A stretch of 11,970 bases of DNA from positions 1 through 11,970 of the forward strand of contig CAZKJF010000020.1 in assembly GCA_964553025.1 (NCBI GenBank), given 5' to 3'. Under the pieces are notes generated by a model. That model saw only the letters and a list, made by a program, of their open reading frames with translations, did no database searches and had not been told where the DNA came from. The position numbers and the translations under genes were made by a program. Below are positions 5,638-11,180 of this stretch, one piece after another. This stretch comes from 2-01-FULL-49-17 sp964553025 (GTDB lineage Bacteria; Patescibacteriota; Minisyncoccia; 2-02-FULL-40-12; GWA2-44-9). The first letter of the stretch is position 1, and each line of letters opens with the position of its first letter.

Positions 5638-6226
5638 AACTTTGCGGCTGAATTTGCGAACTATTCAAGAAGAACGTCGGCGTAGCGCTAATACCCGACG
5701 CGGTGCCGGTCTGAAGGTCATGAGAAACCTTGTCGCTCACGTCGCTGGCATCCACATCTTTCTTGAATTGGTTCGCGTCCAATTTCAAACTCTGGGCATA
5801 GGCTACAAACATATCCTCGGCCGATGAGCTGTCGGCCCAGTCATTTTGATGCTCGTAGAGCATATCGTGCATTTCCCAGAACTTGCCCTGCTTGGCGGCG
5901 GCTTCAGCGGCATAGGCGGCCGGAATAGCGTTGCCGTGCTGCGGCAGCGGATAATTTCGAAAGACGAAGAGCAAGCGGTCGCCGTATTCTGCAATTAGCT
6001 GTTTCAAAAGCGGATAGTAGGCGCCGCAGGCGGGACATTGATAGTCGCCGTATTCAACCAATACGGCCTTGCTCGACTGGTCGCCAGTGGTGTGATCAGT
6101 GTTCAAGATCGGTTCCGACAGCGACAGCTTCAAACTGTCCGGGTTGCTGAACCGCATGACTCCGAACACGACAGCGCCCAAAATAAGGATCATAATCCCC
6201 CAGATGAAAATGGATTCTTTACGCAT
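5594..6226 (-). CDS. DsbA-like thioredoxin-fold disulfide oxidoreductase, membrane-anchored
   Basis: The 210-residue protein has an N-terminal hydrophobic segment (about 6-24), then a DsbA-type fold from about residue 45 (DSBA/Thioredoxin_4 type). The active site is Cys64-Pro-Ala-Cys67 in GDYQCPACGAYYP. The helical insert contains AAYAAEAAAKQGKFWEMHDMLYEHQ. The cis-proline loop is GISATPTFFLN (Pro183). It should introduce disulfides into exported proteins and pass electrons to the VKOR encoded by the overlapping next gene. A promoter-like pair lies just upstream (6236-6264), with the -10 element only 9 nt from the ATG. No signal peptidase site is obvious, so it is probably anchored. The family is certain; the oxidase direction (rather than reductase) is inferred from the VKOR partner. 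Confidence 0.94.
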   Translation of the reverse strand: MRKESIFIWGIMILILGAVVFGVMRFSNPDSLKLSLSEPILNTDHTTGDQSSKAVLVEYGDYQCPACGAYYPLLKQLIAEYGDRLLFVFRNYPLPQHGNAIPAAYAAEAAAKQGKFWEMHDMLYEHQNDWADSSSAEDMFVAYAQSLKLDANQFKKDVDASDVSDKVSHDLQTGTASGISATPTFFLNSSQIQPQSYDEFKQLIDAALNS

Positions 6227-6235
6227 AATAGCTGG

Positions 6236-6264
6236 AGTATACGCCGTTTATTATTTTTCCTCAA
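6236..6264 (-). promoter_or_regulatory. Probable promoter of the DsbA-VKOR unit
   Basis: On the minus strand TTGAGG (6264-6259) and TATACT (6241-6236) are separated by exactly 17 nt. The -10 matches consensus at 5 of 6 positions and the -35 at 4 of 6. The -10 ends 9 nt before the DsbA ATG, so the transcript would start within a few bases of the start codon, giving a nearly leaderless mRNA. The -35 lies inside the 3' end of msrB. Confidence 0.55.
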
Positions 6265-6637
6265 GTTCGAGGCACACCGAGTTGATGCAGTAACGCTTAC
6301 CACCTTTATCCTTCGGCCCGTCCTCAAAGAGGTGCCCGAGATGGGCCCCGCATTTCTTGCACAGCACTTCCGTGCGCACCATGCCGTGGCTTAAATCCTG
6401 CTTCAATTCAATATGCTCCAAATTCGCAGGCTCAGTAAAACTCGGCCAGCCGGTGCCGGAGTCGAACTTCGTATCCGAGGAGAATAATTCCTGGCCGCAA
6501 ACGGCGCATTTGTACATGCCCTTTTTGTGGCTGTCCCAATATTTGCCGGTAAACGGCGCTTCCGTGCCGCCTTTGCGGGCTACAGCATATAATTCGGAAT
6601 CCAATTCCTGGTCTTTTTTGATGTTTGTCGGGTTCAT
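6251..6637 (-). CDS. msrB: Peptide-methionine (R)-S-oxide reductase MsrB
   Basis: MsrB reduces the R-epimer of methionine sulfoxide in proteins. The 128-residue protein is a complete single-domain MsrB. Zinc ligands are Cys44/Cys47 (CAVC) and Cys93/Cys96 (CKKC). Other motifs are GTGWPSF (61-67), GHLF (101-104) and the catalytic Cys117 in RYCINS. The resolving cysteine found in many MsrBs (in the SGCGWPSF position) is Thr62 here; an extra Cys122 close to the catalytic one could substitute, or thioredoxin could act directly. There is no signal peptide, so it is cytoplasmic. It starts 1 nt after the msrA stop and is the last gene of the ABC-Msr unit. Confidence 0.97.
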   Translation of the reverse strand: MNPTNIKKDQELDSELYAVARKGGTEAPFTGKYWDSHKKGMYKCAVCGQELFSSDTKFDSGTGWPSFTEPANLEHIELKQDLSHGMVRTEVLCKKCGAHLGHLFEDGPKDKGGKRYCINSVCLELEEK

Positions 6638-6638
6638 A

Positions 6639-7178
6639 TTATGTATGTGATTTTAATAATTGTTTGAATTGTTTTTCAACTTTCTCGATTTTAGGCTGAA
6701 TAACGGCTTGCGAATACGGCTGATCGGAATGCTGGGCGTAATATTGGCGGTGATATTCCTCGGCCGGATAAAAATGCTCAAGTTTTCTGATTTCGGTCAC
6801 GATCGGCTGCCTAGAATCGTCAATTTCCTTTATGTACGCTTCAGCTTTCTTTTTCTGTTCGTCGGTCGTATACAGGATAATCGAGCGGTACTGGCTGCCG
6901 ACATCGGCTCCTTGGCGGTTGCGAGTGGTCGGATCATGGCTGGCGAAGAATACGGTAAGTAAATCGTGAAATGAGATCTCTTCGGGATAAAATTCTATCT
7001 TCAGGACTTCGGCATGGCCGGTCGTACCCATGGAAACCCGTTCATAGGTCGGATTGGCGGTTTGGCCGCCGGCGTAGCCGGAGGCTACGCCGGCAATACC
7101 GCGGAGCATGCCGAACACGGCTTCCGTACACCAGAAGCATCCACCGCCGAAAACTACTGTTTCTGTTTTCCCTTTCAT
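6639..7178 (-). CDS. msrA: Peptide-methionine (S)-S-oxide reductase MsrA
   Basis: MsrA reduces the S-epimer of methionine sulfoxide. The 179-residue protein carries GGCFWC (12-17, catalytic Cys14), the GYAGG turn (34-38), GHAEV (54-58), FFASHDPTTRNRQGADVGSQYRS (77-99) and EHFYPAEEYHRQYY (134-147). The only cysteines are 14 and 17. The C-terminal resolving cysteines of E. coli-type MsrA are absent, so Cys17 probably resolves the intermediate. No signal peptide is present. AAGGAT lies about 8 nt before the ATG, one of the few recognisable Shine-Dalgarno sequences in the window. The gene starts 5 nt after the ABC permease stop and 1 nt before msrB, so all four are likely one transcript. Confidence 0.97.
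   Translation of the reverse strand: MKGKTETVVFGGGCFWCTEAVFGMLRGIAGVASGYAGGQTANPTYERVSMGTTGHAEVLKIEFYPEEISFHDLLTVFFASHDPTTRNRQGADVGSQYRSIILYTTDEQKKKAEAYIKEIDDSRQPIVTEIRKLEHFYPAEEYHRQYYAQHSDQPYSQAVIQPKIEKVEKQFKQLLKSHT
7068..7094. repeat. 12-bp inverted repeat with 3-nt loop in msrA
   Basis: Arms 7068-7079 and 7083-7094 are perfect complements around GGA. The DNA encodes about residues 29-37, including most of the conserved GYAGG turn of MsrA, so the palindrome is built from codons under protein-level constraint. Confidence 0.9.
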
Positions 7179-7183
7179 ATATA

Positions 7184-8278
7184 TTATCCTTTTTTATTCT
7201 CAAAACTGAACGTGAGCGTCGCCAAACCGACCAAAATCACCGCCCAGATTGTCATTCCCAGAAAATCCCAGCGAATTGCAACAAATCCCGCCCCTTGCGT
7301 CATTACTTGCCGTAATGCATCCGAAAGGTACGAAATCGGCAAGAAACCGGCGATGGCCTGCAGCCAGCCGGGCATGGCCGTAATCGGGAAGAACACGTCG
7401 CCGAAGAACATCATTGGAAATACGACAAGGTTGGACAAGGCCGGCACGCTGTCTCGGCTCTTGGCCAACCCGGAAATCGTAAAGCCCAGACCCAAAAACA
7501 TAACCGCTCCTAAGATGACCTCAAGCGCTACCAATGTATACGATCCGACGACCACGGCGTTAAACGCATGAACCCCGATAAAAACCAGCACGACCGATTG
7601 GATGACCGAAATAATAAGGCGTGTAATGACATTTGCCGCGATGAATTGATAGGGCCGCATCGGCGTCGCCATAATCCGCTTTAATATTCCCTTTTCCCGA
7701 TAATCGGTAAAAACATTAGCCACCGAGAAAATCGATAATTGCATCAGCGAGAGCGCAACCAAGCCCGGCAAAAGGAAATCGATTGTTTTTAAATTATTCG
7801 CATCGACCGCTTGCGACTCAATGCCGAAAATCGGCTGGGCGTGCGCCGCGGCAAGATTGGCGTTATTCAACAACTGCTGGATTCCTGAAATCACAGCCCC
7901 GGCCTGCTGCTGCTGTCCGATATTCGTGTAGGCTTGGATCGTTCGTTTCTCAACAGTCGGAACATCCGGAATGAAGGTATCCGGCACATTGAGTACGACC
8001 GCGCGATCGCCGGTATCCAGCGCCGCCCGCTCCTCATCCATGCTGCCTTCATGAATTTCAAAAAACGGGACGGCTTTAATTTGGTCGATGAATTGTTCGG
8101 TGGGCTGCGTCGGCGACCCCTGGACAAGCCCGACGCTGATCTTAAGATTGTCGGCTCCTCCGATGAGGCCGAACACCGTCATCAGGACAAGCGGCATGAA
8201 CAAACTGAAGAATAAGGCCTGGCGATTGCGGGCAAACATTTTCAACGATGCGGCAGTAAGCTTGAAGGTGGTATTCAT
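7184..8278 (-). CDS. ABC-2 type exporter permease
   Basis: The 364-residue protein has one N-terminal membrane segment (about 22-40), a large extracytoplasmic domain (about 42-165) and five more segments (near 167-189, 215-238, 248-270, 280-300 and 338-357). This is the ABC2_membrane_3 layout of ABC-2 exporters. The conserved turn KGILKRIMATPMRPYQF (196-212) after the second segment, and FFGDVFFPITAMPGWLQ in the fifth, are typical. It would form the channel, probably as a dimer, with the ATPase encoded 12 nt upstream. The substrate cannot be read from sequence; relatives export drugs, antibiotics, lipids or polysaccharides. msrA begins 5 nt after its stop. The ATG has no Shine-Dalgarno sequence, only an A/T-rich leader. 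Confidence 0.93.
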   Translation of the reverse strand: MNTTFKLTAASLKMFARNRQALFFSLFMPLVLMTVFGLIGGADNLKISVGLVQGSPTQPTEQFIDQIKAVPFFEIHEGSMDEERAALDTGDRAVVLNVPDTFIPDVPTVEKRTIQAYTNIGQQQQAGAVISGIQQLLNNANLAAAHAQPIFGIESQAVDANNLKTIDFLLPGLVALSLMQLSIFSVANVFTDYREKGILKRIMATPMRPYQFIAANVITRLIISVIQSVVLVFIGVHAFNAVVVGSYTLVALEVILGAVMFLGLGFTISGLAKSRDSVPALSNLVVFPMMFFGDVFFPITAMPGWLQAIAGFLPISYLSDALRQVMTQGAGFVAIRWDFLGMTIWAVILVGLATLTFSFENKKG

Positions 8279-8290
8279 TGTTTTAAAAAA

Positions 8291-9208
8291 TTAATCTCGC
8301 AAGGCGTGGCCCGTGAGCGTAAGGAATAAATCTTCAAGCGTGGGCTGTTTGACCTGAAGATCAAGGATAGTGTAGTTGCCGGTTCGCGCCAACTCGAAAA
8401 GCGCCGGCAACGTTTGTTCGACTGTCCCGCTCGCCAGATGGATGAGGCCGTCTTCACTGCTTGCTCCGCGCACGCCCGGCAATTCCCGGAAAGCGTCGGC
8501 AGCCAACGCCGGCTCGGTCCGGAATTGGATTCCGGACACGAGCCGGCTGTCTTTCAGCAAATTCTCCGTCGTATCCAGCGCCACCAGGTTCGCATGATCC
8601 ATGATCGCAATCCGGTCGCAAAGCACTTCGGCTTCATCCATGTAGTGCGTGGTCAATACAATCGTCGTTCCCGTGCGATTAATCTCTGAAATCAAATCCC
8701 ATAAATTTCGACGCGCTTGCGGATCAAGCCCCGTCGTCGGCTCATCGAGAAACAAAACTTTCGGATCATTCACAAGCGCGGTCGCAATCGAGAAACGCTG
8801 TTTCTGTCCGCCGGACAATTCTTTCACCATGCTATCCGCCTTTTCAGTCAGCTGGACTTTGGCCAACAGAGCGCGAGCATCGACCTCGCGGCCATACATT
8901 GCCGCAAACATATCTAATAATTCTATAAGAGTGAGGCCGTCGAAAAAAGCCGAAGATTGAAGCTGGACTCCGATGCGACGCTTCACTTCTTGGTTATGGG
9001 CCGCAATATCCAATCCGTCGAGCAGGATGCTTCCAGCATCAATAGGCTTGAGCCCCTCCACCATTTCCAGGGTGGTTGTCTTGCCGGCTCCATTCGGCCC
9101 CAAGATGCCAAAAACCTCTCCTTCTTGAACTGAAAAAGAGACATCTTGGACGGCCGTCATATTTGAATAATTTTTTGTAACATTCCTAATCTCTATAATA
9201 GGTTTCAT
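8291..9208 (-). CDS. ABC-2 exporter ATP-binding subunit
   Basis: The 305-residue ATPase has Walker A GPNGAGKT (37-44), a Q-loop near Gln82/Gln84, signature LSGGQ (131-135), Walker B VLFLDEP (151-157), the D-loop TGLD and switch His188. The first 220 residues are a complete nucleotide-binding domain of the CcmA/NatA type. The remaining 85 residues form the C-terminal extension (DUF4162-like) common in ABC-2 exporter ATPases. It energises the permease encoded immediately downstream. It is the first gene of the unit ABC ATPase - permease - msrA - msrB. The ATG lies 7 nt after TATACA, with no Shine-Dalgarno sequence. The substrate is unknown. Confidence 0.96.
   Translation of the reverse strand: MKPIIEIRNVTKNYSNMTAVQDVSFSVQEGEVFGILGPNGAGKTTTLEMVEGLKPIDAGSILLDGLDIAAHNQEVKRRIGVQLQSSAFFDGLTLIELLDMFAAMYGREVDARALLAKVQLTEKADSMVKELSGGQKQRFSIATALVNDPKVLFLDEPTTGLDPQARRNLWDLISEINRTGTTIVLTTHYMDEAEVLCDRIAIMDHANLVALDTTENLLKDSRLVSGIQFRTEPALAADAFRELPGVRGASSEDGLIHLASGTVEQTLPALFELARTGNYTILDLQVKQPTLEDLFLTLTGHALRD
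8508..8547. repeat. 18-bp near-perfect hairpin with one bulge in the ABC ATPase gene
   Basis: GCCGGCTCG (8508-8516) plus GTCCGGAAT (8517-8525) pair with ATTCCGGAC (8529-8537) and CGAGCCGGC (8539-8547). The loop is TGG and the only flaw is one unpaired A at 8538. It falls at about residues 221-234, where the ATPase core joins the C-terminal extension. Confidence 0.9.
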
Positions 9209-9234
9209 AATAAGGTGTATAGATTATTACTCCC

Positions 9235-9274
9235 AAAACATTACTATTATTTCATGTACATATAGTAATGTTTT
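9235..9274. repeat. AT-rich 13-bp inverted repeat between the HTH gene and the ABC operon
   Basis: Arms 9235-9247 (AAAACATTACTAT) and 9262-9274 are perfect complements, with a 14-nt spacer that itself contains the palindrome ATGTACAT (9254-9261). It lies 27-66 nt upstream of the ABC ATPase start and 48-87 nt downstream of the HTH gene's stop codon. On either strand the second arm ends in TTTT, so it could be a weak terminator for the HTH gene, or a two-site operator for the ABC-Msr unit. Confidence 0.75.
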
Positions 9275-9321
9275 ATATAATTATCTATAGCTCAATCTGT
9301 TATTAATGTTTAAATTACTAT

Positions 9322-10011
9322 CTACTGCCCGAGACCCAAAGATATTTCAATTCCCCGGACCCAACCGGCAATCTGCCGAGCGAGCATTGAACTGGCTTTA
9401 ACCCGGATTCGGAGATAGCCGTACGGCGCGCGTGTGGATATCTTTCGGATCCCCTTTTTGGGGAAAGTCTGTAAGTAGTATGCCGTATTAAAATAAATTT
9501 GTCGAAAGCCAGTAAGCTTCGACCAATATACGACGGCTCGATGGATTTCTTCTTTCTTTTCTTTGCTGATAAAAATATCAAACCCCATTTCATTTTCTTT
9601 TATTTTTCCGATGTCCCGCAGCCACTTGAGAAAGAAGAGAATCGTCTGCGGATCAGCACTCGTAAACTGCAGGGCCTTTTTGTTTTTTTTATCTTGCCAG
9701 AAAAGCATGAGGCCCATCAGCCAGAGTTCTCGTTTGGAAATTGCGCCGATATTTTCCGCCGCGCTGTTTTTTATTTCGGTAATTTTATGAGCAAGATCAA
9801 AAATTCTTTTTTGAGCGTTGCGCCGGGCGATCTCGTTTCTTTTTTTTTGTAATCGTTCGAGTTGAAAATCGGAAAGTTTGACTTCGCGAAGCCAGCTGGA
9901 AAGAGTCGATTTGGAAATTTGTATCGAGGATTGAATCTCCGAATACGAAAATCCCCGCTTCCGCATATCGATGGCGATGTTTTTCTTGAATTTTTCGATG
10001 TATTGAACCAC
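9322..10011 (-). CDS. HTH protein with degenerate LAGLIDADG-like domain
   Basis: The 229-residue, lysine-rich protein starts with a helix-turn-helix (about 10-45: RKRGFSYSEIQSSIQISKSTLSSWL). A basic helical stretch (50-90) follows. Residues about 93-222 have the layout of LAGLIDADG-like domains: ELWLMGLMLFWQDK (95-108), then LQFTSADPQTILFFLKWLRDI, a middle block with VYWSKLTGF, and YGYLRIRVKASSMLARQIAGWVRGI at the end. The acidic nuclease residue expected after the first helix is not clear (FWQDK), so cleavage activity is doubtful. An HTH plus LAGLIDADG arrangement recalls the regulator WhiA, in a different domain order. The gene is more AT-rich than its neighbours and stands alone in AT-rich flanks, suggesting separate acquisition. 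The start is GTG. HTH confidence is high; the second domain is tentative. Confidence 0.8.
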   Translation of the reverse strand: MVQYIEKFKKNIAIDMRKRGFSYSEIQSSIQISKSTLSSWLREVKLSDFQLERLQKKRNEIARRNAQKRIFDLAHKITEIKNSAAENIGAISKRELWLMGLMLFWQDKKNKKALQFTSADPQTILFFLKWLRDIGKIKENEMGFDIFISKEKKEEIHRAVVYWSKLTGFRQIYFNTAYYLQTFPKKGIRKISTRAPYGYLRIRVKASSMLARQIAGWVRGIEISLGLGQ

Positions 10012-10122
10012 GGTAAATATTTAATACTAATATAGTATCAGTATACAATCTTGGGGACAATACCGGATATCCACAAAAGCCTTTGTTTTAGCCATAAAAT
10101 CACAGTTTTTTGAAAATAAAAA
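10012..10122. promoter_or_regulatory. Upstream region of the HTH/LAGLIDADG-like gene
   Basis: On the minus strand TTGTCC (10060-10055) and TACTAT (10037-10032) are 17 nt apart and give a weak promoter match. A 6-bp inverted repeat ATACTA (10024-10029) / TAGTAT (10033-10038) overlaps the -10 and could be an operator. ATATCCACA near 10069-10077 differs from a DnaA box by one base. Coordinates and function are tentative. Confidence 0.35.
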
Positions 10123-10159
10123 CAGCCCTGATGGCGGGAAAATCCCGCCATCAGGGCTG
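10123..10159 (-). terminator. Strong intrinsic terminator of the 169-residue hypothetical gene
   Basis: Arms 10123-10139 and 10143-10159 are perfect 17-bp complements with a 3-nt loop. On the minus strand the stem is followed by TTTTTATTTTC, a classic U-tract. It starts 17 nt after the hypothetical gene's stop codon (10176). Confidence 0.92.
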
Positions 10160-10175
10160 GCAATCGGAGTGCCGA

Positions 10176-10685
10176 TCAGCCTCGGCTGGTACCTGGTTTC
10201 AGGCGCGCCACGTAGTCAAACGGATGCACCTGGGTATCGTTCAACGGCGCTATGTGCTGTGACCATTTCCCGCCGGATTTGAAGAGGCAGGGCACGAATT
10301 TCCAGCCTCGGGAGTCCCCAAAAACTCCGTTGAGGAAGTAGACAAATCGGGGGTTCCCTTCCCGATCCGCGGCCCATCGTTCAGGAATCAAGCTGGTATC
10401 CCGAAGCAAAGCGTCCAGGACCAGATCGCACAACAGATCCCCTGCAGGCAGAGAATCCTTGACCCAGCGAAGCGTCGTCTCGGAGTTCAAGCGGCCGATC
10501 GGATCCAGAATGACCTCGCGGCCGTCGAAGCAGAGTTTGTCGTCCCTGCGCTCAAGAAACACCGATCCTTCGGTCGGGCCAATGCGCTCGACGATTGCCC
10601 CGGCAAAAGGCAGAACCCGGGGTTTGGCGCCGAATTTTATCAGCGCCTTGTGTCGTGCATGACTGTGAACCTGCTGTAAAACCAT
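10176..10685 (-). CDS. Hypothetical protein, 169 residues, own promoter and terminator
   Basis: I do not recognise this protein. It is soluble, with no membrane segment or signal peptide. It is mixed alpha/beta in appearance, with many Arg, Asp, Gly and Pro residues and three cysteines (52, 86 and 133). The central stretch LRWVKDSLPAGDLLCDLVLDALL (72-94) looks helical. The C-terminal half has RFVYFLNGVFGDSRGWKFVPCLF (113-135), probably strands. It is very likely real: it has a consensus promoter (10714-10742), the best Shine-Dalgarno sequence in the window (AAGGAGG, 3 nt before the ATG) and a strong terminator. UGA is its stop. It is a single-gene unit between the DoxX and HTH genes, and codon and base use are like its neighbours except for the AT-rich HTH gene. 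A function cannot be named. Confidence 0.85.
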   Translation of the reverse strand: MVLQQVHSHARHKALIKFGAKPRVLPFAGAIVERIGPTEGSVFLERRDDKLCFDGREVILDPIGRLNSETTLRWVKDSLPAGDLLCDLVLDALLRDTSLIPERWAADREGNPRFVYFLNGVFGDSRGWKFVPCLFKSGGKWSQHIAPLNDTQVHPFDYVARLKPGTSRG

Positions 10686-10713
10686 ACTCCTCCTTAAAGA
10701 ACTGTGGAGGTAT

Positions 10714-10742
10714 ATAATAACAAAAAACTAACCCCCTGTCAA
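10714..10742 (-). promoter_or_regulatory. Consensus sigma-70 promoter of the hypothetical gene
   Basis: On the minus strand a perfect TTGACA (10742-10737) is followed after exactly 17 nt by TATTAT (10719-10714), a 5-of-6 match to the -10. The expected start point is near 10707, giving a leader of about 20 nt that contains the Shine-Dalgarno AAGGAGG. The -35 begins immediately after the DoxX stop codon (10743). Confidence 0.8.
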
Positions 10743-11168
10743 TTACTGAAACCGAGAGTCCAGGCCCCAGATACGGCCGGCATTGAGAGCGTTCAGAACC
10801 AGAAGCGCGGCGATATACACAATATGCTCATCCACGATAAACGCATGCGGATTGGGATGCGGAAAGCCGAGGGCAAGGTAATAAAGGGCCATAATCGCGA
10901 TCCCGGCCAGCGTCGTCCAGCGGACGAATAAGCCCAGAATCAATGAGGCCCCCAAGAGCGTAAGTCCCCATTGATTAATAAGATTGGTTACCGGCAGGAG
11001 CGCCGGGGTCGCCAGCCAATGATAGAAGTCAGGAAACAGCTTGGCTCCATTCAAGTATCCTGCTGCCGACCAATTTGTATTTAAAATGGAAGTGATTCCC
11101 GCCCAGAAATAGAGCCAGCCCAATGCGACTCGGAGCGCAACGAGGACAGTTTTTTGAAAGATGTTCAT
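10743..11168 (-). CDS. DoxX-family integral membrane protein
   Basis: The 141-residue protein has four hydrophobic segments (about 7-27, 54-80, 86-101 and 113-128). It shows the DoxX pattern: RVALGWLYFWAGI at the first segment, the FPDFYHWL loop, QWGLTLLGASLILGLFVRWTTLAG in the middle, and DEHIVYIAALLVLNAL at the end. Family members are linked to quinone-dependent thiosulfate oxidation (DoxD/DoxA) or, in mycobacteria, to a membrane complex for oxidative-stress resistance; the exact reaction here is unknown. The SDR gene ends 12 nt upstream, so they probably share a transcript. A TATACT element lies 6 nt before the ATG but no matching -35 is visible. Confidence 0.88.
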   Translation of the reverse strand: MNIFQKTVLVALRVALGWLYFWAGITSILNTNWSAAGYLNGAKLFPDFYHWLATPALLPVTNLINQWGLTLLGASLILGLFVRWTTLAGIAIMALYYLALGFPHPNPHAFIVDEHIVYIAALLVLNALNAGRIWGLDSRFQ

Positions 11169-11180
11169 GTCTTGAGTATA

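Noticed and set aside
10690..10710. Possible Shine-Dalgarno-masking hairpin (CCTCC 10710-10706 with GGAGG of the hypothetical gene)
   Set aside because: The promoter places the transcript start near 10707, so most of the CCTCC would not be transcribed; the stem is only 5 bp.
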